The position numbers and the translations under genes were made by a program. The notes beneath the pieces are model-generated. The model made no database searches, was not told the DNA's origin, and saw nothing but the letters and a program-made list of their open reading frames with translations. Below are positions 55,116 through 63,659 of a stretch of 64,000 nucleotides of DNA, one piece after another (within the stretch, counting starts at the first letter, position 1; every line of letters starts with the position of its first letter). Source of the stretch: an uncultured Sphingomonadaceae bacterium (GTDB lineage Bacteria > Pseudomonadota > Alphaproteobacteria > Sphingomonadales > Sphingomonadaceae); NCBI GenBank assembly GCA_947499255.1, contig CANMNF010000001.1:1178001-1242000 (forward strand), given 5' to 3'.

Positions 55116-55937
55116 TCATTGTTGTTGTTGTGAAACTTGTTGCTCGACAGCGAGGGATACCGTCAGATCTTGTTCGATCCCGCCAAAGCTTATGCCCGTT
55201 ATCGGGGCGGCATCGCGGTAGTCACGGCCCGTCGCCACGCGCACATAGCGCGGATCTGGCGAAATACCATTAGATATATCAAAACCAACCCAGCCCAGCC
55301 CCTGCACAAAAGCTTCGGCCCAGGCATGGGTCGCTTCTTGTTCGATCCGGTCATCCATCATCAGATAGCCCGAAACATAGCGCGCCGGGATATCGAGCAT
55401 TCGCGCAGCACCAATAAAGATATGCGCATGATCCTGACACACGCCTTCACCCTTTGTCGCAGCTTCTTCGGCGGTGGTCGTTACTTGCGTGGTCCCGGTG
55501 CAGTAGGTCACCTGCTCCCGGATCATCGAGGAAAGATTGTGCAGCGTGGAGACCATACCATCTTCGCTGCGCTCAACTTGTGAAACCAGCTGGCGGATGT
55601 TGGGACCAGGCTTGGTCAGCTTGGTCTGACCCAAAAACGCCCAGAGCGGCAAATGTCCGGCATGTTTGCCGATGACGCCGGCATTGTCTTCGGTTTGAAC
55701 CGTGCCAACGCAAGAGACAACAACTTCGCGCACACCTTCATCCACTCTTAACAAAGTGACGGTGTTGAAGTTCTGATCATCATAGCTGAGCTGTTCAATC
55801 CCGCCTTCATATTCCATATCCCAATTCAGGATTTTCTGCCCTTGTGTCTCCTTGGGCGTCAGGCGCAGTTTTTGCACCCCGTGCTGGACAGGTTCGGCAA
55901 AGCGATAGCTGGTGGAATGGCGGATGGAGAGGCGCAT
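55116..55937 (-). CDS. Transglutaminase-like cysteine peptidase of the Anbu cluster
   Basis: 273 residues. The start RLSIRHSTSYRFAEPVQHGV is the N-terminal beta domain found with such proteins, then LSSMIREQVTYCTGTTQVTT leads to the catalytic core. The triad is visible as Cys in GEGVCQDHAHIFIGAARMLD, His in THAWAEAFVQGLGWVG and Asp in FDISNG. Proteins of this kind accompany the ATP-grasp and alpha-E proteins in many bacteria and are thought to form or cut a peptide bond in one small pathway; the product is unknown. A CAA-rich tail (QQVSQQQQ) ends the chain. Confidence 0.88.
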   Translation of the reverse strand: MRLSIRHSTSYRFAEPVQHGVQKLRLTPKETQGQKILNWDMEYEGGIEQLSYDDQNFNTVTLLRVDEGVREVVVSCVGTVQTEDNAGVIGKHAGHLPLWAFLGQTKLTKPGPNIRQLVSQVERSEDGMVSTLHNLSSMIREQVTYCTGTTQVTTTAEEAATKGEGVCQDHAHIFIGAARMLDIPARYVSGYLMMDDRIEQEATHAWAEAFVQGLGWVGFDISNGISPDPRYVRVATGRDYRDAAPITGISFGGIEQDLTVSLAVEQQVSQQQQ

Positions 55938-55966
55938 AATAATGTCCGGTCTGGCATCGTCGCGGA

Positions 55967-56911
55967 TCAGGCGACGAAGCGATAATCCTCCGTAATGGCT
56001 TTCGCGAGGGATTGGTTGGAGTTGATAAATTCCAGCAGAAACTGGTGCAGGCCTTGATCAAAGATATCCTCAACGCTTTTGCCTGTCAGACGCAGATCAG
56101 CCAGCCGCATTTCTTCACAAGCTGACCCTTCTTCGCCGTGCAGTTGCGCCAGTTCAGCCAAAGCTTCGCGCAGGGCGGTATAGGAATAGGCAAGGCTGCG
56201 CGGGAAGCTGTCATCGAAAATAAGGAAATCGGCGATGGAGCGAGAATCCATGCGGCCGGAATTCAGCCATTGAAACGCCCGTTCTGCCGATAAGGATCGC
56301 AGCACATTGTCCCATTGCGTAGTGTCCAGCGCGGTGCCCACATAAGAGAGCGAAGGCAGCAGCAGATAATATTTCACATCGAGAATACGCGCGACATTGT
56401 CTGCCCGTTCAAGAAAAGTACCAAGCCGCGCAAAGTGATAGGCCTCCCCGCGCAGCATTGATCCATGCGTGGCGCCGCGCGCCAATGTGGATTCGCGCCG
56501 AATTGCGCCCAGCACCTGGTTCAGATTGGTTTCACGCACAGGCCGGGCAAGCTGATCGCAAATGCTCATCCAGCCTTCGTTGATCGCTTCCCAAACTTCG
56601 GTGGTGATGGCCGAACGGCTGATCCGCGCATTGGTCCGCGCGCGTTCCAGCATGGACAGCACGCTTTCGGGATTGTCCTTTGAACGCAGCACAAAATCGC
56701 ACACATGCGCGCTTTGATAATCGTCGTAATTATCTTCATACGCGGCCCGCAGGCCCAGCGTGGTGAGGACAGAGCGCCATTCCTCCACCGCCATATCGGA
56801 GCCGCGCGTCAACGTCATACGCTGTCCCGCGGCGAGCAGGCGCGCAGTGTTTTCGGCCCGTTCAAGATAACGGTACATCCAGAAGATCGAATGAGCGACT
56901 CTGCCTAACAT
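55967..56911 (-). CDS. Alpha-E domain protein of the Anbu cluster
   Basis: 314 residues, all helical. The start MLGRVAHSIFWMYRYLERAE and NTARLLAAGQRM is the signature of the alpha-E domain, and later LRGEAYHFARLGTFLERADN repeats the same R-x-E motif. Glutamates within the helices suggest a ligand- or metal-binding role. Its job in the cluster is unknown; it probably assists the ATP-grasp enzyme encoded just upstream. The gap to the ATP-grasp gene is 33 bases. Confidence 0.88.
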   Translation of the reverse strand: MLGRVAHSIFWMYRYLERAENTARLLAAGQRMTLTRGSDMAVEEWRSVLTTLGLRAAYEDNYDDYQSAHVCDFVLRSKDNPESVLSMLERARTNARISRSAITTEVWEAINEGWMSICDQLARPVRETNLNQVLGAIRRESTLARGATHGSMLRGEAYHFARLGTFLERADNVARILDVKYYLLLPSLSYVGTALDTTQWDNVLRSLSAERAFQWLNSGRMDSRSIADFLIFDDSFPRSLAYSYTALREALAELAQLHGEEGSACEEMRLADLRLTGKSVEDIFDQGLHQFLLEFINSNQSLAKAITEDYRFVA

Positions 56912-56944
56912 GACATGTGGCCTAGCATGAGGTGATCTTTTGCA

Positions 56945-58375
56945 TCAGTCGTCCAGCACCCAGCTATCTTTGGTCCCGCCCCCTTGCGAGGAATTGACGA
57001 CGAGCGAGCCTTTCTTAAGCGCCACCCGCGTCAAACCGCCCGGCGTAATGTCGATACCGTTGGGCGAGGACAGGACAAAGGGCCGCAAATCGACATGGCG
57101 CGGCGCAAGGCCAGCGCGCGTGAAGATCGGGCAAGTGGAAAGCGACAAGGTGGGCTGCGCAATGTAATTTTCAGGGTCAGCTTCTAGTTTCGCGCGGAAC
57201 TTGGCGATTTCTCTGTGCGATGATGTTGGCCCGATCAGCATTCCATAACCGCCCGAACCATGCACTTCTTTCACCACCAGCTCAGCCAGATTGTCGAGCA
57301 CGTATTTCAGCGAATCCGGATCAGCGCAGCGATACGTCTCAACATTGGGAAGCAGCGGCTTTTCGCCGGTATAAAACTCAACGATTTCCGGCATGAAGGA
57401 ATAAATCGCCTTGTCATCGGCAACGCCAGTGCCGGGCGCGTTGGCGATGGTGATATTGCCTGCACGGTACACATCCATAATGCCGGGCACGCCCAGCATG
57501 CTGTCAGGGCTGAAAGTCAACGGATCGAGATATTCATCATCAATCCGGCGATAGATCACATCGATAGGCTTGAAGCCGACCGTGGTGCGCATTTGCACTT
57601 TGCCATCAATGATCTGCAAATCGCTGCCTTCAACAAGCTGCGCGCCCATTTGATCGGCAAGAAAAGCGTGTTCGAAATAGGCCGAGTTAAAAATGCCCGG
57701 CGTCATCACCGCAATAGTTGGATTGGGACCAGCACCTTCGGGGGCGCACGCAGCCAGGCTTTTGGCCAGGCGACGCGGATAATCGGAAACGGGGCGCACC
57801 TTCACCTTACTGAAAAGTTCAGGGAACATAGCCATCATCGTTTCCCGGTTCTCCAGCATATAGGAGACGCCCGACGGCGTACGCGCATTGTCTTCCAACA
57901 CCATAAATTCATCAGGGCCGGTGCGCACCAGATCAATACCGACAATATGGGTGTAAACCCCACCCGGCGGCGTAAAGCCGACCATTTCAGGAAGCCAAGC
58001 TGCGTTGTTGCGAAACAACCGTTCCGGCAAGCGGCCAGAGCGGATGATTTCCTGCCGGTGATACAGATCGTGCATAAAGGCATTCAGTGCGCGCACGCGC
58101 TGCTCAATGCCTTTGGAAAGGCGCCGCCATTCGTTCCCGGTGATGATGCGCGGCACCATATCAAACGGGATCAGCCGTTCTTCAGCATCTTCATCGCCAT
58201 AGACATTGAAAGTGATGCCAGTTTTGCGAAAGAAGCTTTCCGCCTCGCTCGCTTTGCTGCGCATCCAGCGACCATCTTGTTCACCAAGCCAGCCATCATA
58301 GCCCTCATAGGCTTCGCGCACCCCGCCATCGGGCGTGTGCATCTCATCGAAATTGGTGGGATCGCTGGAAGTCAT
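56945..58375 (-). CDS. Circularly permuted type 2 ATP-grasp protein
   Basis: 476 residues, first gene of the Anbu cluster. Signatures are the N-terminal YDGWLGEQDGRWMRSKASEA, HDLYHRQEIIRSGRLPERLF, then FMVLEDNARTPSGVSYMLEN with ATP-binding acidic residues, VDVIYRR-like DVIYRRIDDEYLDPL, NAPGTGVADDKAIYSFMPEI and a lysine region VVKEVHGSGGYGMLIG. ATP-grasp enzymes join a carboxylate to an amine, so it is probably a peptide-bond-forming enzyme. The start is ATG 58375 (MTSSDPTNFD). The product is unknown. Confidence 0.9.
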   Translation of the reverse strand: MTSSDPTNFDEMHTPDGGVREAYEGYDGWLGEQDGRWMRSKASEAESFFRKTGITFNVYGDEDAEERLIPFDMVPRIITGNEWRRLSKGIEQRVRALNAFMHDLYHRQEIIRSGRLPERLFRNNAAWLPEMVGFTPPGGVYTHIVGIDLVRTGPDEFMVLEDNARTPSGVSYMLENRETMMAMFPELFSKVKVRPVSDYPRRLAKSLAACAPEGAGPNPTIAVMTPGIFNSAYFEHAFLADQMGAQLVEGSDLQIIDGKVQMRTTVGFKPIDVIYRRIDDEYLDPLTFSPDSMLGVPGIMDVYRAGNITIANAPGTGVADDKAIYSFMPEIVEFYTGEKPLLPNVETYRCADPDSLKYVLDNLAELVVKEVHGSGGYGMLIGPTSSHREIAKFRAKLEADPENYIAQPTLSLSTCPIFTRAGLAPRHVDLRPFVLSSPNGIDITPGGLTRVALKKGSLVVNSSQGGGTKDSWVLDD

Positions 58376-58452
58376 GAAATCCTTTTGTCGCATCGCAACA
58401 TGGCACGGACACACACCAATGCCAAGCGAGCATTAGACTAAGGCACAAACCC

Positions 58453-59283
58453 CTATGCAAGTTCCCGAAGAATTGCGTTTATCGCTTCATGAGAATCGGC
58501 AAAATCCATATGCGTGCAGCGCAATGCCCGCTCCCGATCGCGCTCGGCCGGCAAACCGCGCGCAGCGCGTGGTGAGATGACGCCATCGCGCGGGCTCCAT
58601 AGGGCTACGGTTTCCACCGGAGGCTTGGTCGCCAAATCCTTGGCAACGGGCGGATTTTCAACCGAATGTCCCGCCACCAATTGATAAGCGCGCCACATAT
58701 TGTTGGAATACGGCGAGTGGCTGAACGGTGATCCCATTGAGATCACCTTGGCCACGCATTCGGGATGCAGCTTGGCCACTTCGCGCGCAAACACGCCGCC
58801 AAGGCTCCACCCCACCAACACAACGCGTTGATCATACCGTTCGCTCACATCGCGAACGCGGCTGGCAAGCTGCGCGAACTTTTCCGGCGTGGGCCCAAAA
58901 TTGTATCCCACCCCCCAGCGCTTGACCGTGTGCCCTGCCCGCTCAAGATGCTGCGCCATGTACTGCATGCGAACAGGCGCAGTACCAAAGCCGGGCATCA
59001 ATATAACCGTTTGCGGATTGGCAGCGGGCAAAACCTCAAGCGGTTGGCGCCAAGGGCGAAAGGCGCGTTTTATAGGAAACGCCGCCTCGCCCAAAAACAG
59101 CCTTAGCGATGGATGGTGCGCGTGTTCGGGCGGATTGCCGCGTAGCAATCCCAACCTGCGCGACAATTCCTGACCCATCACGCCAATGCCAGAACGCAGG
59201 CGCGCACCAAGCGGTTGGATAGATTGAGGAAGGGTGGCCATTTTGCGCATTTCCGGGTGCTGTAATGAAAGTGTCATTTTCAA
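58453..59283 (-). CDS. Alpha/beta hydrolase, lipase-like
   Basis: 276 residues. The core has PQTVILMPGFGTAPVRMQYM (oxyanion), RVVLVGWSLGGVFAREVAKL with the nucleophile Ser in GWSLGG, an acid Asp in LWSPRDGVISPR, and a likely His in DFADSHEAINAI. The N-terminal about 85 residues are variable and basic. The family is seen in sphingomonads without assigned substrate; carboxylester cleavage is the inferred reaction. It ends 78 bases before the ATP-grasp start, on the same strand, so it may be part of the same transcript. Confidence 0.85.
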   Translation of the reverse strand: MKMTLSLQHPEMRKMATLPQSIQPLGARLRSGIGVMGQELSRRLGLLRGNPPEHAHHPSLRLFLGEAAFPIKRAFRPWRQPLEVLPAANPQTVILMPGFGTAPVRMQYMAQHLERAGHTVKRWGVGYNFGPTPEKFAQLASRVRDVSERYDQRVVLVGWSLGGVFAREVAKLHPECVAKVISMGSPFSHSPYSNNMWRAYQLVAGHSVENPPVAKDLATKPPVETVALWSPRDGVISPRAARGLPAERDRERALRCTHMDFADSHEAINAILRELA

Positions 59284-59363
59284 AACATGAACGCAGATAA
59301 GCGCAAGCGAATTTAATCGCCTGTAACCGTGTTGTCACAAATTTACAGGCTGGATTTAGCCCT

Positions 59364-59879
59364 TTATCCGCATTCACCAACGCGCTGTGATTGCATGCGC
59401 ATGGTCATGGTGATCCGGCCCATATCGGGGACCGCAAAATCCATCGCCATCGTGACATCAGAGCTGTTACCGCTCGCTGTACCGGTCATGGCGATGGTGG
59501 CGCTTTGCCCTTCCATATCGCAGCTCATCGCGGTGGAAAAACTGTTGCCGTCCGCGCTGAATTCATCGAGCGTGCAATCGGAATTGGACATCTGTTCCAA
59601 CCAATCCTGCCCGGTATCCTCCGGCGTCAGGCAATAGGTGTTCTCGCGTTGAAAACCGCTCGCCATCATCTGGCTCATCATGCCGCGCATGTTCGCTGGC
59701 ATCCCCGGCGCTTCAAAGCTGACCAATTCCATATCGGTACGATATTTGCCCGGATCAGGCCGCATTGCATCAAAGGCGGCGAGATCGCCCGGGTCCACTT
59801 GTCCCATAGCTGCGCCGCCCAGAACCATTGCTGATCCTGCAATCGCTATCGAAATTCCTGCAAGCTTGTTCACCGGCAT
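59364..59879 (-). CDS. DUF3617 protein, copy 1 (signal peptide)
   Basis: 171 residues. A signal peptide (MPVNKLAGISIAIAGSAMVL) precedes a mature part with PDPGKYRTDMELVSFEAPG, YCLTPEDTGQDWLEQMSNSD and AMSCDMEGQSATIAMTGTAS. The conserved cysteines in YCL, DC-T and SCD occur in all three neighbouring copies, as do the final MRMQSQRVGEC. DUF3617 function is unknown; these are secreted beta-rich proteins. It has a plain signal sequence and not the lipobox seen in copies 2 and 3. It lies 44 bases from copy 2 on the same strand. Confidence 0.85.
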   Translation of the reverse strand: MPVNKLAGISIAIAGSAMVLGGAAMGQVDPGDLAAFDAMRPDPGKYRTDMELVSFEAPGMPANMRGMMSQMMASGFQRENTYCLTPEDTGQDWLEQMSNSDCTLDEFSADGNSFSTAMSCDMEGQSATIAMTGTASGNSSDVTMAMDFAVPDMGRITMTMRMQSQRVGECG

Positions 59880-59923
59880 TCTCCATCCGCATCAACGAAA
59901 CCGGATAGTGCCAGTGGAACGCA

Positions 59924-60469
59924 TTAACCGCAATCGCCAATCCGCTCTGATTTCACGCGCATGGTGATCAATGCCTCGCTGCCATCGCCCAAATCCTGAC
60001 GAAAAGACATTTCCATGTCCGCGCTTTCATCATTGGCCGTGCCTTTCATTGCGACCGCGCCAATAATGCCGCCATCGGTGGAATTGCACGCCAGATTTGC
60101 ATCAACGATGCCATCTTCGGCGGTGAAAGTGGTAACGTTGCAATTGCTTTCGGCCATATCGGTAACCCAGTCTTCCAAAGACTGATCATCAGCAACGCAA
60201 TAAGTTGTTTCTTCGCCCGCTGCACCTTCGGCAAAGGCGGCGCTCATTGCTTCGACCATACCATCATCGGCGCCCGGCACTTCTAGGCTGATCAATTCTT
60301 GCGTGGTGCGATATTCGCCAACGGTCGGCACGATTTCAGCGCCAATGGCAGAGATTTCTTCAGCAGAAAGCGCCTCATCAGCAAGCTCGTCATCCGATTT
60401 ATCACATGCCGCCAAAGCCAATGGCGCGGCGAGCAACATCACATGGCGCAGTTTCAAGGTGGGACGCAT
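59924..60469 (-). CDS. DUF3617 lipoprotein, copy 2
   Basis: 181 residues. A signal ends in ALAAC (Cys22), so lipidation is likely. The mature part has VPTVGEYRTTQELISLEVPG, TTYCVADDQSLEDWVTDMAE and NLACNSTDGGIIGAVAMKGT, matching copy 1 and copy 3 over the domain. The end reads MRVKSERIGDC. Divergence in sequence with fixed cysteines suggests an old duplication. The function is unknown. It is followed by copy 1. Confidence 0.85.
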   Translation of the reverse strand: MRPTLKLRHVMLLAAPLALAACDKSDDELADEALSAEEISAIGAEIVPTVGEYRTTQELISLEVPGADDGMVEAMSAAFAEGAAGEETTYCVADDQSLEDWVTDMAESNCNVTTFTAEDGIVDANLACNSTDGGIIGAVAMKGTANDESADMEMSFRQDLGDGSEALITMRVKSERIGDCG

Positions 60470-60534
60470 GGCAAAACTTCTCCGAGATTCAAACAGCCCG
60501 CAGCCGGGCCTTCATAACACGCAGCCTAACAACC

Positions 60535-60562
60535 CCCCGCTACGCTGCCAAACGCAGCGGGG
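60535..60562 (-). terminator. Hairpin between the third and second DUF3617 genes
   Basis: CCCCGCT (60535-60541) pairs with AGCGGGG (60556-60562), with GCTG/CAGC pairing possible inside. On the minus strand it lies about 60 bases after the stop of copy 3 and is followed by a G/T-rich GGTTGTT. A terminator between copy 3 and copy 2 is plausible. Confidence 0.55.
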
Positions 60563-60619
60563 CCTGCAAAAGTTAACGTCCCATATCGGCGCGATTGCGG
60601 CGCAGTTCGTAACCGCTGC

Positions 60620-61171
60620 TTAGGAAGCGCAATCGCCCACACGTTCAAACTGGGTTTCCATCACCATGCGCATTCTGCCTTCGCCCAGCATTGCATTGGC
60701 CATATCCATTTCTGTGCGCATATCCTGCGTGGTTGCGCTTACGGTGCCGGATAAATTCATGGTGCCTTCATTGCCTTCGGCGTTGCAGGTCATTTCCGCA
60801 TCGAAGCTGTTGCCGGTGGTTTCATAACTGGTGAATTCGCATCCCTGAGGCACATTTTGCGATTTGGTGATCCAATCCTGCCCGCCTTCACCGATCATTT
60901 CTTCGGTCATGCAAAAGGTCTGACTCGATGCAAGGCCCGCTTCAAACAGACCGCGCATCATGCCTGCTTCATCTTCTCCGATGCCGGGCATTTCAAATTC
61001 GACCAGCTCCCCGGTGACCGAATATTCACCCGCTTGCGGCGTTGGCAAATCGCCCATCGCCTCGGCAATTTGTTCAGGATCGCTGGGGTCTTCCACCACC
61101 GTCCCGCTGTCACAAGCGGTAAGAGCCAAAGCAAGCGGCGCAGCGGCCATGAGATACGAATTTACACGCAT
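60620..61171 (-). CDS. DUF3617 lipoprotein, copy 3
   Basis: 183 residues. The signal ends in ALTAC (Cys20), so it is lipid-anchored. The mature part has PTPQAGEYSVTGELVEFEMP, SSQTFCMTEEMIGEGGQDWI and MTCNAEGNEGTMNLSGTVSA, and ends MVMETQFERVGDC. It shares the cysteine positions with copies 1 and 2. It is the most upstream of the three and is divergent from uvrB with a gap of 116 bases. The function is unknown. Confidence 0.85.
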   Translation of the reverse strand: MRVNSYLMAAAPLALALTACDSGTVVEDPSDPEQIAEAMGDLPTPQAGEYSVTGELVEFEMPGIGEDEAGMMRGLFEAGLASSQTFCMTEEMIGEGGQDWITKSQNVPQGCEFTSYETTGNSFDAEMTCNAEGNEGTMNLSGTVSATTQDMRTEMDMANAMLGEGRMRMVMETQFERVGDCAS

Positions 61172-61287
61172 GATATTTCCCCAAATTGGCCAACGCTGCC
61201 ATCGAACAGCTGTTTTGCCTTACCATTGTCATGCTGGCGGCAAATCACACCTTGAGCAAGCCTTGATGCAGGGCCATATCCTCTTTC

Positions 61288-63474
61288 ATGGCCGAACTCG
61301 TAATCAGACGTGGACTGGAAGAACCCGACACTTCCGGCGAATTCACCCCGCACAAACCCGCTCGCCCGCAAAAGTCCGATGGCGGGATACCGTTCAAACT
61401 TGTCTCGGAATACGAACCTGCCGGTGATCAACCCACCGCCATTGCCGAACTGGTGCAATCGGCCAAGCAGGATGAACAAACGCAGGTGCTGCTGGGTGTT
61501 ACCGGCTCTGGCAAAACCTTCACAATGGCCAAAATGATTGAGGAGCTGCAGCGCCCCGCCCTTGTGCTGGCTCCCAACAAGATTTTGGCCGCGCAGCTTT
61601 ATGGTGAGTTCAAAAGCTTCTTTCCCGAAAACGCGGTCGAATATTTTGTCAGCTATTACGACTATTACCAGCCCGAAGCCTATGTGCCACGCTCTGACAC
61701 CTATATTGAGAAAGAAAGCAGCGTAAACGAGGCGATTGACCGGATGCGCCATTCGGCCACGCGCGCTTTGCTGGAGCGGGACGATGTGCTGATCGTGGCG
61801 TCTGTTTCATGCCTTTATGGTATCGGTTCGGTTGAAACCTATTCAGCCATGATCTTCGATATCAAAGCGGGCGATACGGTGGATCAGCGTGAGCTTATCC
61901 GCAAGCTGGTGGCGCTGCAATATAAGCGCAATGACATGGCCTTTGCGCGCGGCTGTTTTAGGGTGCGCGGAGACAATCTGGAAATTTTTCCCAGCCATTA
62001 CGAAGACATGGCATGGCGTATCAGCTTCTTTGGCGATGATATTGAACAGATTGCCGAATTTGATCCTTTGACAGGCAAGACCGGTGCAAAGTTGGAAAAG
62101 GTGCGCGTCTATGCCAACTCGCATTATGTGACGCCCGGCCCGACGATGAAACAGGCGGCAAATGCGATCAAATTTGAACTGCAGGAACGATTGAAAGAGC
62201 TTCATGACGAAGGCCGCTTGCTCGAAGCGCAGCGATTGGAACAGCGCACCAATTTCGACCTTGAAATGATTGCGGCAACCGGCAGCTGCAATGGCATCGA
62301 AAACTACTCGCGTTTCCTCACCGGACGCCTGCCCGGTGAACCACCGCCAACCTTGTTTGAATATCTGCCCGAAAACGCGCTGCTATTTGTGGATGAAAGC
62401 CATCAGACGGTCCCGCAAATAGGCGCGATGGCGCGCGGGGATCATCGCCGCAAAATCACGCTGGCGGAACATGGTTTTCGCTTGCCCTCTTGCATCGATA
62501 ACCGCCCTTTACGCTTCAACGAATGGGACGCGATGCGCCCGCAAACCGTGGCTGTATCGGCCACGCCAGGTAGTTGGGAAATGGAGCAGACCGGCGGCGT
62601 TTTTGCCGAGCAGGTGATCCGTCCCACCGGCCTTATTGATCCGCCGGTCGAGATCAAACCGGTTGAGGATCAGGTGCAGGATTGCATCGCTGAATGCAAA
62701 GCAACTGCGGCCCAAGGCTATCGCACGCTGGTCACCACGCTGACCAAGCGCATGGCCGAAGATCTCACTGAATTCATGCACGAACAAGGTGTGCGCGTGC
62801 GGTATATGCATTCCGATGTGGAAACGCTGGAGCGCATCGAGCTGATCCGCGATTTGCGGCTGGGCGTTTATGACGTGCTAATTGGTATTAACTTGCTGCG
62901 CGAAGGCCTTGATATTCCTGAATGTGGCCTCGTTGCGATCCTTGATGCGGACAAGGAAGGGTTCTTGCGCTCAGAAACCTCGCTAATCCAGACCATCGGG
63001 CGTGCCGCGCGCAATGTGGATGGCCGGGTGATCCTCTATGCCGATCGCATCACCGGCTCAATGGAGCGCGCGATGGCCGAAACAGAGCGCCGCCGCGAAC
63101 GCCAGCGCGCCTTCAACGAAGAACATGGCATCACCCCCACCACCATCAAACGCGACATTGCCGATATCGTTGCACACACCGCTAGCAAGGATGGCGTTGT
63201 CGTGGGGACCGGCGATGATGAGGTCAACAATCTGGTCGGCCACAATCTGCGCGGCTATATCGAAGACTTGGAAAAACGCATGCGCGATGCCGCCGCGAAC
63301 CTTGAATTCGAAGAAGCAGGACGCTTGCGCGACGAAATCCGCAAGCTGGAAGCCGACGAGTTGGGTATCCCTGATGGCGAGAAAAAAGCGCCTTTGGTGG
63401 GCAGGAGCAATGAAGGCAAGCCGGGGACTCGCAAGATGCGGTATGGACGGACGACGCGGAAGTTTGGGAAGTGA
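61288..63474 (+). CDS. uvrB: UvrABC system protein B (excision repair)
   Basis: 728 residues. A superfamily-2 helicase-like motor that loads on DNA lesions with UvrA. The Walker A motif is [20 protein letters not shown] near 70-89, the beta-hairpin is [20 protein letters not shown], the DEAD-box-like [10 protein letters not shown] is near 368-377 and the helicase end motif is [20 protein letters not shown]. The C-terminal UVR domain ([18 protein letters not shown]) contacts UvrC. The N-terminus has an extra about 30 residues before [16 protein letters not shown] saw no clear LexA box of the GAAC-N7-GAAC or GTTC-N7-GTTC type in the 116-base gap before it. Confidence 0.96.
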   Translation: MAELVIRRGLEEPDTSGEFTPHKPARPQKSDGGIPFKLVSEYEPAGDQPTAIAELVQSAKQDEQTQVLLGVTGSGKTFTMAKMIEELQRPALVLAPNKILAAQLYGEFKSFFPENAVEYFVSYYDYYQPEAYVPRSDTYIEKESSVNEAIDRMRHSATRALLERDDVLIVASVSCLYGIGSVETYSAMIFDIKAGDTVDQRELIRKLVALQYKRNDMAFARGCFRVRGDNLEIFPSHYEDMAWRISFFGDDIEQIAEFDPLTGKTGAKLEKVRVYANSHYVTPGPTMKQAANAIKFELQERLKELHDEGRLLEAQRLEQRTNFDLEMIAATGSCNGIENYSRFLTGRLPGEPPPTLFEYLPENALLFVDESHQTVPQIGAMARGDHRRKITLAEHGFRLPSCIDNRPLRFNEWDAMRPQTVAVSATPGSWEMEQTGGVFAEQVIRPTGLIDPPVEIKPVEDQVQDCIAECKATAAQGYRTLVTTLTKRMAEDLTEFMHEQGVRVRYMHSDVETLERIELIRDLRLGVYDVLIGINLLREGLDIPECGLVAILDADKEGFLRSETSLIQTIGRAARNVDGRVILYADRITGSMERAMAETERRRERQRAFNEEHGITPTTIKRDIADIVAHTASKDGVVVGTGDDEVNNLVGHNLRGYIEDLEKRMRDAAANLEFEEAGRLRDEIRKLEADELGIPDGEKKAPLVGRSNEGKPGTRKMRYGRTTRKFGK

Positions 63475-63500
63475 TCGCGCCCACCGTCATGCTGCCACCG

Positions 63501-63587
63501 TCATGCTGAACTTGTTTCAGCATCCATCTGGCAGCCCGCACCGGAAGCGCCGGTGGAGAAATGGACCCTGTAACAAGTTCAGGGTGA
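63501..63587. repeat. Pair of dispersed palindromic repeats, inverted
   Basis: A 26-base unit 63501-63526 (TCATGCTGAACTTGTTTCAG and CATCCA) and its reverse complement-like copy 63562-63587 differ at a few bases only; each contains an inner palindrome (CTGAA/TTCAG and CCCTG/CAGGG). They lie in the 185-base gap after uvrB, before a lipoprotein gene. A shorter partial copy of the first part (CCACCGTCATGCTG) precedes at 63481. This is a common sphingomonad-type repeat as I recall; no gene is visible in the gap. Confidence 0.75.
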
Positions 63588-63659
63588 CGCTTCTACTTGG
63601 GAGGTGTACCAACCAGTAGCTCTGGCCGGACCCATAGATCAAGCTTTCCACATCGACGC

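Noticed and set aside
57260-58441. Plus-strand frame of 393 codons opposite the ATP-grasp gene
   Set aside because: It is the complement of a fully matched ATP-grasp protein of a known cluster.
61172-61287. LexA box upstream of uvrB
   Set aside because: A GAAC at about 61202 is not followed by a second GAAC (or GTTC) at seven bases, so I do not call an SOS box.
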